Positions 26,698 through 35,426 of a stretch of DNA of 64,000 nucleotides are shown here, piece by piece. The DNA is from Sphaerisporangium cinnabarinum (GTDB taxonomy: Bacteria; Actinomycetota; Actinomycetes; Actinomycetales; Cellulomonadaceae): positions 38,428-102,427 of the forward strand of contig QAPD01000001.1 of the NCBI GenBank assembly GCA_003052455.1. Reading direction: 5' to 3'. A program made the position numbers and the translations under genes. Every line of letters begins with the position of its first letter. Position 1 is the stretch's first letter. The notes beneath the pieces are model-generated. The model saw only the letters and a program-made list of their open reading frames with translations, did no database searches and had not been told where the DNA came from.

Positions 26698-27348
26698 TCA
26701 GTCGGGCGTGGCCGCGGAGGCGACGGGACGCACGAGGACGTCCGGCGCGGCGTCGTCGAGCTCGACCGTGACGGGCATCGGCGCGTGGCCCGCCAGGTGG
26801 AACAGACGCACCCACCACTTGCTGCGCACGCGCAGCGCCTGGGCGACGGCCTCGTTGTGGAAGCGGCGCGCGAGCTGGGCGCGGTACCACGCGGCGGACA
26901 GCGAGGCGAGCAGCTCGTCGCCCGCCGGGACCGACCGCACCTCGGCGAGGTCGTCGGCGTCCTCCAGCGCGGAGCGTAGGGTCGCGGTGAGGTCGCTCTC
27001 CGCGAGGGCGCGCGACTCCGCCATGCCGCCCAGGAGGCGCCGGGGCCGGGGGCCGTCGGGCGGCACGAGGCCGGGCACCTGCTCGCCGAGCCGGCGGGCG
27101 TCCGCGTCGTCGTCGAGGACGGCGTGCGCGGCCTCGGCGACCAGGACGGAGCTGGCCGGGTCGAGCTCGCCGGACGCGGCGAGGTCCACGGCGGCCGACG
27201 CGCGGCGCACCAGCTGGGCGTCCAGCGCGAGCCGCGACGCCATGACCTTGCGGTGGAGCCGGTCGAGCCGCGACGCGGCGACCCACAGCAGCCAGGCGGC
27301 GAGGGCCGCGACGACGAGGACGAGGACGGCGGTCTCGGACCAGGTCAC
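26698..27348 (-). CDS. Hypothetical protein with one N-terminal membrane helix
   Basis: A 216-residue protein. An N-terminal helix (AVLVLVVAALAAWLLWVA, residues 7-24) is followed by a helical cytoplasmic region: DRLHRKVMASRLALDAQLVRRA, then LVAEAAHAVLDDD. The part from about 125 to 185 (AESDLTATLRSALED, AAWYRAQLARRFHNEAVAQALRVRSKWWVRLFHLAGHAPMP) is like the conserved actinobacterial protein next to pimA. No catalytic motif is seen. The GTG at 27348 overlaps the pimA stop, so it is coupled to the phosphatidylinositol mannoside operon and may serve that pathway. Function unknown. Confidence 0.7.
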   Translation of the reverse strand: MTWSETAVLVLVVAALAAWLLWVAASRLDRLHRKVMASRLALDAQLVRRASAAVDLAASGELDPASSVLVAEAAHAVLDDDADARRLGEQVPGLVPPDGPRPRRLLGGMAESRALAESDLTATLRSALEDADDLAEVRSVPAGDELLASLSAAWYRAQLARRFHNEAVAQALRVRSKWWVRLFHLAGHAPMPVTVELDDAAPDVLVRPVASAATPD

Positions 27349-28556
27349 GGGTGACCCACCTCCTCCTCGCGGGCGCGGCCGAGCAGGCGCCCGCCCCGGC
27401 GCGAGCGCGGGTCCTCGTGCACGGGGATGACCGCCTCGGACGCCGCGAGCACCATGTCGTACACCGCGGAGACCTGGTCGGTCACCGCGGACCAGTCGAA
27501 CCGGCGGACGAACTCGGCCGCGCGCGCCCGGTGCTCGGCGCGGGCGTCGGGGTCGGCCAGCACGTCGACCACCGCGCGGGCCAGCGCCTCGGGGTCGCCG
27601 ACGGGGAACAGCACGCCCGCGGCGCCGTCGTCGAGCACGCGGCGGAACGCGCCGAGGTCGCTCGCGACGACGCACGCCCCGGCGCTCATCGCCTCCACGA
27701 GGACGATCCCGAAGCTCTCGCCCCCGGTCTGCGGGGCGATGTACAGATCGACCGAGGCGAGCAGGCTCGCCTTCTCCTCGTCGCTCACGCCACCGAGGAA
27801 CTCGACGGACGACGCGTGCGCACCGAGCGCCTCGATCGCGGCGTCCCGGCCGTCGTCGCCCCGGCCGGCGACGAGGAACCGCGCGCCGGGGAGCTGCTCG
27901 AGGATCCGCGGGATCGCGGCCGTCAGGACGGGCAGGCCCTTGCGCGGCTCGTCCAGGCGTCCGAGGAACGCGATCGTCGGCGCCTCGGGCGTGCCCTGCC
28001 ACGCCGGGCTCGGCGCGGCGTCGGCGAACGTGTCGACGTACACGCCGTTGGGGATGACGACGGCGTCGCCGCCCAGGTGGTCCACCAGCGTGCGCCGCGC
28101 GTCCTCCGAGACGGCGATCCGCGCGTCGATCTTCTCCAGGCTCTGCCGCACGAGCGGGTAGGCGACCTGCAGCGCGCGCGAGCGCACGAGCGACGTGTGG
28201 AACGTCGCGACGATCGGGCCCTGCGCGATCCAGAGCGCGAGCATGCTCAGCGAGGGCGTCACGGGCTCGTGCAGGTGCAGCACGTCGAACCGCCCGGCGT
28301 CGAGCCACCGGCGCACGCGGCCCGCGGTGCGCGGCCCGAACGTGAGCCGCGCGACGGAGCCGTTGTAGCGCACGGGGACCGCGCCGCCGGCGGAGGTGAG
28401 GTAGTCCGGGACGGGCGTGTCGTCGTCGGCCGGGGCGAGCACGGAGACCTCGTGGCCCCGCGCCATGAGCGCCTCGGCGAGGTCGCGCACGTGGAACTGC
28501 ACCCCGCCGGGGGCGTCGAACGAGTACGGGCAGACGATGCCCACGCGCAGGCTCAT
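27345..28556 (-). CDS. pimA: Phosphatidylinositol alpha-mannosyltransferase PimA
   Basis: A 403-residue GT4 glycosyltransferase transferring the first mannose from GDP-mannose to phosphatidylinositol at the cytoplasmic face. The N-terminal domain opens RVGIVCPYSFDAPGGVQFHVRDLAEAL, a PimA hallmark. The C-terminal nucleotide-sugar domain holds IAFLGRLDEPRKGL and the EX7E motif in GGESFGIVLVEAMSAG. The ATG at 28556 overlaps the acyltransferase stop (ATGA). The order pgsA-acyltransferase-pimA is the conserved PIM operon of actinobacteria. The basic C-terminal tail (RSRRGGRLLGRAREE) may help membrane binding. Confidence 0.92.
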   Translation of the reverse strand: MSLRVGIVCPYSFDAPGGVQFHVRDLAEALMARGHEVSVLAPADDDTPVPDYLTSAGGAVPVRYNGSVARLTFGPRTAGRVRRWLDAGRFDVLHLHEPVTPSLSMLALWIAQGPIVATFHTSLVRSRALQVAYPLVRQSLEKIDARIAVSEDARRTLVDHLGGDAVVIPNGVYVDTFADAAPSPAWQGTPEAPTIAFLGRLDEPRKGLPVLTAAIPRILEQLPGARFLVAGRGDDGRDAAIEALGAHASSVEFLGGVSDEEKASLLASVDLYIAPQTGGESFGIVLVEAMSAGACVVASDLGAFRRVLDDGAAGVLFPVGDPEALARAVVDVLADPDARAEHRARAAEFVRRFDWSAVTDQVSAVYDMVLAASEAVIPVHEDPRSRRGGRLLGRAREEEVGHP

Positions 28557-29533
28557 GCGGCTCGCTCCGCGTCCGGGGCCGGCTCGCCCGCCGCGGCGCG
28601 CGTGCGCGCGTAGCGCTCGGGGTCGAGGTCGTCGACGAACACCTTCTGGAGCATGTGCCAGTCCTGCGGGTGCTCGCGGATCGCGACGCTCAGCGTGTCC
28701 ACCCAGGACTGCGTCGCCGCGGCCACGCGCTGCGCGCGCGGGACGTCCGTCGCGATCTCGACCCGCGGGAAGAACCGGATGACCAGGCCCCAGGGCGAGC
28801 CCGCGGCACGACGGCGGTCCCCGTGCAGCCGCTCGTAGAAGATGCCGGCGGGGACGAGCGGCGCGCCCGTGCTCACGGCGAGCGCCGCGGGACCGGCGGC
28901 GACGCGCGCGCGGTGACCGAAGAGGTCGACCTCGACGCCGCGGTGGGTGAGGTCGCGGTCGGCGAGCAGCGGGATGATCTTCCCCGGCCGGCTCGCGCCG
29001 CGCACCAGGTCGCGGAAGACGTCGCCGTCGCCGAGCGCGAGGATCTCGAGCCCGAGCCCGGTGCGGAACGCGAGGAACTCCTCGAACAGCTCGTCGGGCT
29101 TCAGCCGCTCCGCGACCGTGAGCACGGGCGCGATGTGCGGGGTCGCGTACGCGCCCGCGAGGTCCCAGTTGCCCTGGTGGGACAGCGCGAGCACCGGGCT
29201 CCGGTCGCCGTCGAGGTGCACGGCCAGGTGCTCGTAGCCGACGAGCCGCACGCGCGCCTCGACCTGCTCGGGCGTCCAGGCGGGGAGCGTGAAGGCCTCC
29301 CGGTAGTAGCGCATGTACGACCGCATGCCCGCGCGCGACAGCCGGCGCAGGGCGCGCGGCGAGAGCCCGGGCCGGACGCGCGCGAGGTTGCGCTCGAGCT
29401 GGCGCACTCCCCCGCCGTGCAGGAGCCACGTCACGTCGGCGATCACGTCGAACAGCCCGCGCAGCAGCGGGTCGGGCACCTTGCGCGCGTTGCGCCAGGC
29501 GAAGGTGAACGCCTTGCCGGCGTCGAGGGCCAT
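28553..29533 (-). CDS. PIM lipid A acyltransferase-like enzyme (PatA family)
   Basis: A 326-residue acyltransferase of the LpxL/HtrB-like family. The catalytic HX4D is HQGNWD (about residue 126). Glu/Arg-containing GKIIPLLADRDLTHRGVEVDLFG and VPAGIFYERL are the usual second and third blocks. In mycobacteria the equivalent gene (Rv2611c, PatA) adds an acyl chain to the mannose made by PimA. Start ATG at 29533 shares a base with the pgsA stop, and the stop overlaps pimA, so pgsA, this gene and pimA are translationally chained. Membrane-associated at the cytoplasmic face. Confidence 0.88.
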   Translation of the reverse strand: MALDAGKAFTFAWRNARKVPDPLLRGLFDVIADVTWLLHGGGVRQLERNLARVRPGLSPRALRRLSRAGMRSYMRYYREAFTLPAWTPEQVEARVRLVGYEHLAVHLDGDRSPVLALSHQGNWDLAGAYATPHIAPVLTVAERLKPDELFEEFLAFRTGLGLEILALGDGDVFRDLVRGASRPGKIIPLLADRDLTHRGVEVDLFGHRARVAAGPAALAVSTGAPLVPAGIFYERLHGDRRRAAGSPWGLVIRFFPRVEIATDVPRAQRVAAATQSWVDTLSVAIREHPQDWHMLQKVFVDDLDPERYARTRAAAGEPAPDAERAA

Positions 29534-30201
29534 CAGCGACCGTCCTCCGTGTCGTCGGTGCGGGGGGCGCTCGTGGCGAGGGCGAGCGCCTGGCGGCGCA
29601 CCGTCGCGACGCGCTGCACGACCGTCACGGCGCTCGCGAGCGCGAGCAGGCCGAGCACGACGACGAGCACGACGGGCGGCAGGCCCAGGCCGACGAGCCC
29701 CGCGGCGACGAAGGCCGCGACGAGGCGGTCGGCGCGCTCGGCGATCCCGACCTGCGCGGTCATGCCGACGCTCTCGGCCCGGGCCCGCGCGTACGGCACC
29801 ACGGCGCCGAGCGCGAGGCACGCGAGCGCGACGCCGGTCCCCCACGCGGCGAGGTCGGGCGTGAGGCGCGGGTCGTCGGCGCGGACGAACCACAGCGTGA
29901 GCCCGACGAACACGGCGGCGTCGGCGAGCCGGTCGAGGGTCGAGTCGAGGAACGCGCCCCACGGTCCTGACCGGCCGGCGCGGCGCGCCATGACGCCGTC
30001 GAGCACGTCGGCGAAGGCGCAGACCATGACGACCATGACCCCGGCGAACAGGTGCCCGGTCGGGAAGAGCCACAGGGCGCCGACGACGACGCCGAGCGTC
30101 CCCGTGACCGTCACCGCGTCCGGGCTCACCCCGACGCGCAGGAGGAACGCGGCGAGCGGCGTGAACAGGCGCGTGGTGAGCGCGCGCAGGCGACCGAACA
30201 T
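29533..30201 (-). CDS. pgsA: Phosphatidylinositol phosphate synthase (CDP-alcohol phosphotransferase)
   Basis: A 222-residue membrane enzyme with the CDP-alcohol phosphotransferase motif DGX2ARX8GX3DX3D: DGVMARRAGRSGPWGAFLDS followed by TLD (about residues 68-90). Six hydrophobic segments are visible. In actinobacteria this position encodes the synthase that condenses CDP-diacylglycerol with inositol 3-phosphate, the first step before PimA. The ATG at 30201 overlaps the stop of the HIT gene, so the cluster is fully coupled. Substrate assignment relies on the operon context, since the motif alone does not distinguish inositol phosphate from glycerol phosphate. Confidence 0.9.
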   Translation of the reverse strand: MFGRLRALTTRLFTPLAAFLLRVGVSPDAVTVTGTLGVVVGALWLFPTGHLFAGVMVVMVCAFADVLDGVMARRAGRSGPWGAFLDSTLDRLADAAVFVGLTLWFVRADDPRLTPDLAAWGTGVALACLALGAVVPYARARAESVGMTAQVGIAERADRLVAAFVAAGLVGLGLPPVVLVVVLGLLALASAVTVVQRVATVRRQALALATSAPRTDDTEDGR

Positions 30202-30839
30202 CAGGCCTCGTCCCCCTCGCCGGTGGCGGGCCACGCGTCCGCGAGCCGCGCCCGCGTGTCGGCGAGCAGCTCGGGGACGGCCTTCGTCTGCGCGACGATC
30301 GGCAGGAAGTTGGCGTCCCCCGCCCAGCGCGGCACGACGTGCTGGTGCAGGTGCGCGGCGATGCCCGCGCCCGCGACCGCGCCCTGGTTCATGCCGAGGT
30401 TGAAGCCGTCGGGCGCGGACACCGCGCGCACGACGCGCATGGCCGTCTGCGTGAGGTGCGCGACCTCGACCGTCTCGGCTTCCGTGAGGTCCGTGTAGTC
30501 GGAGACGTGCCGGTACGGCACGACCATGAGGTGGCCCGGGTTGTACGGGTAGAGGTTGAGCACGACGTACGCGGCCTGGCCGCGCGCGACGACCAGCCCG
30601 TCCTCGTCCGTCCGGTCCGGCACGCGGCAGAACGGGCACTGGCCGCGCGAGTCGTCCGCGGGCTTGTCCTGCCCGCCGATGTACACCATGCGGTGCGGCG
30701 TCCAGAGCCGGTCGAGGCCGTCGTCGAACCGCGGGTGCTCGTCCGGCGTCTCGACCGTCGCACCGGTCGCGGGGTCGGGTGCGGCGCCCGGCGCGGCCTC
30801 GTCGGCCGCGCCGGGTGCCCCCGTGCGCTCGTCGCTCAC
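30201..30839 (-). CDS. HIT-domain nucleotide hydrolase/phosphorylase
   Basis: A 212-residue HIT protein. The histidine triad is HLHQHVVPRW (about residue 161), and a CPFC motif earlier (QCPFCRVPDR) is typical of the actinobacterial Rv2613c type, known as an Ap4A phosphorylase in mycobacteria. The first 45 residues are an Ala/Pro/Glu-rich, probably disordered tail. The GTG at 30839 lies 6 bases after the thrS stop. It sits between thrS and pgsA as in M. tuberculosis. The likely role is removal of Ap4A or related dinucleotides made as synthetase by-products. Confidence 0.88.
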   Translation of the reverse strand: MSDERTGAPGAADEAAPGAAPDPATGATVETPDEHPRFDDGLDRLWTPHRMVYIGGQDKPADDSRGQCPFCRVPDRTDEDGLVVARGQAAYVVLNLYPYNPGHLMVVPYRHVSDYTDLTEAETVEVAHLTQTAMRVVRAVSAPDGFNLGMNQGAVAGAGIAAHLHQHVVPRWAGDANFLPIVAQTKAVPELLADTRARLADAWPATGEGDEA

Positions 30840-30845
30840 GCGCCG

Positions 30846-32876
30846 TCAGACCTGGACGCGGTCGCGCACGGCGGAGACGATCCGCTCGACGGCCTCGGCC
30901 ACGGGCACGCCGTTGTCCTGGCGGCCGTCCCGGTAGCGGAACGACACGGCGCCCGCCTCGGCGTCCTCGCCGCCCGCGATGAGGACGAAGGGCACCTTGC
31001 GCGTGCTCGCGTTGCGGATCTTCTTGCCGAACCGGTCGTCGGAGTAGTCGACCTCCGCGCGGATCCCCTGCGCCTTGAGCTGCGCGACGACGTCGGCCAC
31101 GTAGTCGTTGAACGGCTCCGCGACGGGGACCGCGACGACCTGGACGGGCGCGAGCCACGCGGGGAAAGCGCCCGCGTAGTGCTCGACGAGGATCCCGAAG
31201 AACCGCTCGATCGAGCCGAACAGCGCACGGTGGATCATCACGGGGCGCTGGCGGCTGCCGTCGGACGCCGTGTACTCGAGCTCGAACAGCTCCGGCTCGA
31301 AGAAGTCGAGCTGGATCGTCGAGAGCTGCCACGTGCGGCCGATCGCGTCCTTGGCCTGGACCGAGATCTTCGGTCCGTAGAACGCCGCACCGCCCGGGTC
31401 GGCGACGAGCTCGAGGCCCGACTCCGTCGCGACCTGACGCAGGACCTCGGTCGCCTCCTCCCACGTCGCGTCGTCGCCCACCGACTTCTCGGGGTCGCGC
31501 GTCGACAGCTCGAGGTAGAAGTCGTCCAGCCCGTAGTCGCGCAGGAGGTCCAGCACGAACGAGAGCAGCGAGCTCAGCTCGCCGCGCATCTGCTCGCGCG
31601 TGGTGTAGATGTGCGCGTCGTCCTGGGTGAAGCCGCGGGCTCGCGTGAGCCCGTGCACGACGCCCGACTTCTCGTAGCGGTACACCGTGCCGAACTCGAA
31701 CAGCCGCAGGGGCAGCTCGCGGTACGACCGCCCGCGCGAGCGGTACACGAGGTTGTGCATCGGGCAGTTCATCGGCTTGAGGTAGTAGTCCTGGCCCGCG
31801 CGCTTGACGTTGCCGTCGTCGTCGAGCTCCTCGTCCAGGTGCATCGGCGGGTACATGCCGTCGGCGTACCAGTCGAGGTGGCGCGACGTCTGGAACAGGT
31901 TCGCCTTGGTGATGTGCGGCGTGCTGACGAACGAGTAGCCGGCCTCCACGTGCCGCTTGCGCGAGTACTCCTCCATCTCCATGCGGATCGTCGCGCCGTT
32001 GGGGTGGAACACCGGCAGGCCCGAGCCGATCTCCTCCGGGAAGGAGAACAGGTCGAGCTCGTTGCCGAGCCGGCGGTGGTCGCGCCGCTCCGCCTCCGCG
32101 AGCCGCTCGAGGTACGCCTTGAGCTCGTCCTTCGTCGGCCACGCCGTGCCGTAGATGCGCTGGAGCTGCGGGTTCTTCTCGCTGCCGCGCCAGTAGGCCG
32201 CGGCCGAGCGCATGAGCTGGTAGCCGTTGCCGATCAGGCGCGTGCTCGGCAGGTGCGGGCCGCGGCACAGGTCCTTCCAGACCACCGTCTCGCTCTCGCG
32301 CCCGGCGCCGCGCACGTTGTCGTAGATCGTCAGCTCGCCGCCACCGACCTCGACGTTCGCGCCCTCGGTGTCGTCCGCGGTGCCGGAGCCCTTGAGCCCG
32401 ATGAGCTCGAGCTTGTACGGCTCGTGCGCGAGCTCCGCGCGCGCCTCGTCCTCGGTGACCACGCGGCGACGGAAGGTCTGGCCCTCCCGGATGATCCGCG
32501 ACATCGCCTTGTCGAGCGTCTTGAGGTCCTCGGGGGTGAACGGCGTCTCGACGTCGAAGTCGTAGTAGAACCCGTCCGTGATCGGCGGGCCGATGCCCAG
32601 CTTCGCGTCCGGGTTGACCTGCTGGACGGCCTGCGCGAGCACGTGCGCGGCCGAGTGCCGCAGCACGGCGAGGCCGTCGGGCGAGTCGATCGTCACGCCC
32701 TCGACCACGTCGCCGTCCGCGACCGGCGTGTCGAGGTCCTTGAGCTCCCCGTTGACGCGGATGACGACGACGTCGCGACGCGACGCGAACAGGTCCGTGC
32801 CCGTCGTCCCCGTCGTCACCGTGGTCTCCTCCGCGTCGAGGGTGATGGTGAGTGGTGACGAGACGACGTCAGACAC
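30846..32876 (-). CDS. thrS: Threonyl-tRNA synthetase
   Basis: A 676-residue class II synthetase. N-terminal TGS domain (about 35-80), then the editing domain with [13 protein letters not shown] and its zinc-binding relatives. The catalytic core contains [12 protein letters not shown] (zinc cysteine), [22 protein letters not shown] and [23 protein letters not shown]. The anticodon-binding domain is at the C-terminus. The GTG at 32876 was chosen for GGAG seven bases upstream. No T-box leader is evident in the 127 bases to the next gene. It heads the thrS-HIT-pgsA-acyltransferase-pimA run. Confidence 0.96.
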   Translation of the reverse strand: MSDVVSSPLTITLDAEETTVTTGTTGTDLFASRRDVVVIRVNGELKDLDTPVADGDVVEGVTIDSPDGLAVLRHSAAHVLAQAVQQVNPDAKLGIGPPITDGFYYDFDVETPFTPEDLKTLDKAMSRIIREGQTFRRRVVTEDEARAELAHEPYKLELIGLKGSGTADDTEGANVEVGGGELTIYDNVRGAGRESETVVWKDLCRGPHLPSTRLIGNGYQLMRSAAAYWRGSEKNPQLQRIYGTAWPTKDELKAYLERLAEAERRDHRRLGNELDLFSFPEEIGSGLPVFHPNGATIRMEMEEYSRKRHVEAGYSFVSTPHITKANLFQTSRHLDWYADGMYPPMHLDEELDDDGNVKRAGQDYYLKPMNCPMHNLVYRSRGRSYRELPLRLFEFGTVYRYEKSGVVHGLTRARGFTQDDAHIYTTREQMRGELSSLLSFVLDLLRDYGLDDFYLELSTRDPEKSVGDDATWEEATEVLRQVATESGLELVADPGGAAFYGPKISVQAKDAIGRTWQLSTIQLDFFEPELFELEYTASDGSRQRPVMIHRALFGSIERFFGILVEHYAGAFPAWLAPVQVVAVPVAEPFNDYVADVVAQLKAQGIRAEVDYSDDRFGKKIRNASTRKVPFVLIAGGEDAEAGAVSFRYRDGRQDNGVPVAEAVERIVSAVRDRVQV

Positions 32877-32958
32877 GTCCGTGCTCCGTTCTGTGGCGGG
32901 AGGCGCGCACGGCGCCCGGTCAGGTCCTCCGGCGCCGGGGCGTCCCCGACAGCACGAA

Positions 32959-32981
32959 GGGCGCCGTCGTGGACGGCGCCC
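32959..32981 (-). terminator. Terminator hairpin after the small gene at 33004
   Basis: GGGCGCCGTC (32959-32968) pairs with GACGGCGCCC (32972-32981) around a 3-base loop, 22 bases downstream of the minus-strand stop at 33004 and upstream of thrS. Confidence 0.7.
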
Positions 32982-33003
32982 CTCGATCGTACCGACCCGC
33001 AGG

Positions 33004-33219
33004 TCAGTCGTTGGCCTTCTTCGCCTTCTCGGCCAGGGTGTCGACGTGCTGGTCGACGGAGTCCGGGGCCACCGACTTGATCTTCCCCGCGACCTCGTCG
33101 ATGCGTTCGTCGGTCATGAACTCCTTGGCCTTGTCGATGCGCTCGTCGGTCATGAACTCCTTGGCCTTGCCGAGGAGGTCGCCGAGTCCGCCCCGGTCCT
33201 TCGGTGTCTGCTCGCTCAT
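33004..33219 (-). CDS. Small Lys/Asp-rich protein, Rv0909/MT0933-antitoxin-like
   Basis: A 71-residue, highly charged protein. It resembles the small actinobacterial proteins annotated as MT0933-type antitoxins ([12 protein letters not shown], then [10 protein letters not shown]). The core is an internal duplication of 12 residues, [12 protein letters not shown], from a 36-base direct repeat. No partner toxin is adjacent, so an antitoxin role is only suggested by family resemblance. The ATG at 33219 follows GAGGGAG. It ends in a hairpin and is an independent small transcription unit. Confidence 0.7.
   Translation of the reverse strand: MSEQTPKDRGGLGDLLGKAKEFMTDERIDKAKEFMTDERIDEVAGKIKSVAPDSVDQHVDTLAEKAKKAND
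33100..33171 (-). repeat. 36-base direct repeat, two tandem copies
   Basis: Bases 33100-33135 and 33136-33171 match at 34 of 36 positions and code [12 protein letters not shown] twice in frame in the small gene at 33004-33219. High identity points to a recent duplication. Confidence 0.9.
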
Positions 33220-33399
33220 ACCGGCTCCCTCGGGGTCGTGGTGCGCGCGTCCCGCGCCGGGCGGCGGACGTCCCGCGCCCGCACGAAACGCTACCCGGCC
33301 GCACCACGCCGCGCGACGGGGCACGGGCAGGGGCCACGACCCGCGTGACCCGCGGCCCGGACCGGCGCACGCGCGGTCCGGGCCTGCCAGAATCGGCCC

Positions 33400-33867
33400 A
33401 TGGACGACGACGTGGCACCCGGGGAGCGCACCGCGCGCGTCTTCCGGCACCGGCTCAACGAGCTCTTCGCGCGCGGCCGCGGCGGGCGTCCCGTGACCAA
33501 CCGGGAGGCCGCCCACTGGATGACGGAGCGCGGCTACTCCATCAACGAGGCGTACCTCAGCGCGCTGCGCGGGGGGCACCGCTCGTCGCCGAGCCTGCGC
33601 GTCGTCGAGGGCATCGCCGCGTTCTTCGGAGTGAGCACGGGGAGCCTCGTCGACCCCGAGGAGAGCCCGGACGACCGGCTGCGCGCCGCGCTCGCCGACG
33701 AGGGCGTGGAGCAGTTCGCGCTGCGCGCCCAAGGGCTGTCGCCCGAGAACGTCCGCGCCATCATCGAGATCGTCGACCGCGTCCGGAGCCTCGAGCACCT
33801 CCCTCCCGTGGCACCGCCCGGCACGCCGCACGGGCACCCTCCTGCCCCGGAGGCCGACCGTGGATGA
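33400..33867 (+). CDS. XRE-family transcriptional regulator
   Basis: A 155-residue protein with an N-terminal helix-turn-helix: LNELFARGRGGRPVTNREAAHWMTERGYSINEAYLSALRGGHRSSPSLRVVEGIAAFFGV (written with the recognition helix near residues 48-60). This looks like the actinobacterial XRE/EspR-like type. A helical middle (RLRAALADEGVEQFALRAQGLSPENVRAIIEIVDRVRSLE) may mediate dimers. The ATG at 33400 lies 6 bases after a CAGAAT element, a weak -10. The stop overlaps the ImmA/IrrE-like gene by 8 bases. The paired peptidase may cleave this regulator, as ImmA cleaves ImmR; that is inference. Confidence 0.82.
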   Translation: MDDDVAPGERTARVFRHRLNELFARGRGGRPVTNREAAHWMTERGYSINEAYLSALRGGHRSSPSLRVVEGIAAFFGVSTGSLVDPEESPDDRLRAALADEGVEQFALRAQGLSPENVRAIIEIVDRVRSLEHLPPVAPPGTPHGHPPAPEADRG

Positions 33868-34264
33868 CCTCCTGCGCGCCGCGGGGCTCGATCGCGCCCG
33901 CAGCATCGACGAGGCGTGCCGGCTCGTCGCCGCGACCCGCGGCAAGCCGCTCGAGGTCGTCGAGGGCGACCTCGGCCCCGGCGTCACCGGCCTCTGGCTC
34001 GCGTTCCCCGAGCGCGACCTCGTCCTCGTCGACGCCCGCCAGACGCTCCCCGGCCCCCACCGCGACCACGTCGTCGCGCACGAGCTCGTGCACGTCCTCG
34101 ACTCGACCCGCCCCGGCCCGAACCCGTCCGCGGCCGGGTGCCGCGACGAGCACGACGACCCCGCCGAGCAGCGCGTCGAGCGGCTCGCGAGCGAGCTGAT
34201 GATCTCCATCGCGTCGCACGGGAGCTCGGCCGCACGCCTCACGTCCCTCGAGCTCTACCGGTGA
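33860..34264 (+). CDS. ImmA/IrrE-family metallo-endopeptidase
   Basis: A 134-residue protein with the zinc motif HELVH (HExxH, about residue 74), preceded by the typical TGLWLAFPERDLVLVDARQTLPGPHRDHVVA strand-helix region. A second acidic helix follows (EQRVERLASELMIS), where the third ligand is expected. ImmA-type proteases cleave cognate XRE repressors. The GTG at 33860 overlaps the XRE gene, and the stop overlaps the third gene (GTGA). The only plausible local substrate is the XRE protein encoded upstream. Confidence 0.85.
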   Translation: MDDLLRAAGLDRARSIDEACRLVAATRGKPLEVVEGDLGPGVTGLWLAFPERDLVLVDARQTLPGPHRDHVVAHELVHVLDSTRPGPNPSAAGCRDEHDDPAEQRVERLASELMISIASHGSSAARLTSLELYR

Positions 34265-35349
34265 GCCCCGTGCTCGACCTCCTCGCCACGGCGCTGTTCG
34301 CCACCGCCGCGACGTGGACGGCGCTGCGCGCCCGCACCGGTGCCGACGCGACGCTCCCTCTCGGCCTCGCCTTCGTCGCCGTGGCGTCCGCGCTCCGGGT
34401 CCCTGCCGTCGCCGAGCTCCTCAAGGCGCACGCCCCCGGCGGCACGCACGAGGTCGCCAAGCACGTCGCTCTCGTCGCGGGGTGCCTCTTCGTCGGCGTG
34501 TGGGCGTACAGCACGACGACCGGGCACGCGCCACGGACGCGGTCCGTGGCGCTCGCGGCCGGTCTCGTCGGCGGGGCGATGGTCGCGCTCGCGGTCGCGA
34601 GCGGGCCGTGGACGACCCTCGACCTCGACGCCCAGACCTCCGACCGACCGCTCATGTGGGTCTACAGCGCGCTGTACTACGGCACGTTCGTGGCGGCGAC
34701 CGCGACGTTCGCCGTGTCGTGCGTCCGCACCCGCACGCGCCGCCCCGTGCGGCTGCGGTGGGGCATGGACGTCGCGGCGGCGGGCGCGCTCGTCGCCGTC
34801 GTGTGGGCCGTCGTCAGCTTCGTGGCGCTGCTGCTGCACGAGCCCGGCAGCGCCGAGCCGTACCTCGTCCTCGGCGTGCGCACCCGGTACCTCGTGCTCG
34901 CGGCGAGCGTGCTGCTGACGGTCGGCATCGTGGGCCAGCTCGCGTCGTCCGCGGCGTACGCCCGCGAGCGCCGACGGGACCTCGAGCACCTGCACGCGTT
35001 CGTGGTGGCGACCGTGGGGGACGGCGGCCTGCCCGGATCGAGCGCGGCGGTGGACGAGTACCACCGCACCATCGAGATCTTCGACGGCCTCGCCGCGCTC
35101 TCCCTGCACTCGCGTCGGGACGACGTGGACCACGTGCGCGTCGCGGTCCCCGGCAGCCCGCGCGAGGTGATCCTCGCCTATCAGCTCCAGGTCGCGGCGA
35201 CGCGGCGGGCCCGGGGCGACGCCCCGAGCGTCGACCCGGACGACTGGTCCGACCTGCTCGCGGACGACGACGCGCTGCGCCGGTTGGGCCGCGCGCTGCG
35301 CGACCGGACGAGCAGGGAGGGGACGACCCGCGTCCTCGCGGGCGTCTGA
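34261..35349 (+). CDS. Integral membrane protein, MAB_1171c/DUF6545-like
   Basis: A 362-residue protein. Seven hydrophobic segments span about residues 1-240: VLDLLATALFATAATWTAL, ALVAGCLFVGVWAYS, LAAGLVGGAMVALAVA, YGTFVAATATFAVSCV, AAGALVAVVWAVVSFVALLL, YLVLAASVLLTVGIVGQLA and one more near residue 35. A cytoplasmic C-terminal domain of about 120 residues begins RERRRDLEHLHAFVV. The arrangement matches the actinobacterial MAB_1171c family, often found after XRE and ImmA genes. Function unknown to me; it may sense or transport a small signal. The GTG at 34261 overlaps the peptidase stop. Confidence 0.75.
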   Translation: MSPVLDLLATALFATAATWTALRARTGADATLPLGLAFVAVASALRVPAVAELLKAHAPGGTHEVAKHVALVAGCLFVGVWAYSTTTGHAPRTRSVALAAGLVGGAMVALAVASGPWTTLDLDAQTSDRPLMWVYSALYYGTFVAATATFAVSCVRTRTRRPVRLRWGMDVAAAGALVAVVWAVVSFVALLLHEPGSAEPYLVLGVRTRYLVLAASVLLTVGIVGQLASSAAYARERRRDLEHLHAFVVATVGDGGLPGSSAAVDEYHRTIEIFDGLAALSLHSRRDDVDHVRVAVPGSPREVILAYQLQVAATRRARGDAPSVDPDDWSDLLADDDALRRLGRALRDRTSREGTTRVLAGV

Positions 35350-35426
35350 CCCCCGCCGCCGTGGCCCGACGCCAAGCTCCCCCTGCGCGCTTGGCCCCGC
35401 GCCGGGCCCCGGCCGGCGCGCTCAAC

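Noticed and set aside
32877..33003. T-box leader for thrS
   Set aside because: No T-box core sequence; the hairpin present fits a terminator of the upstream small gene.
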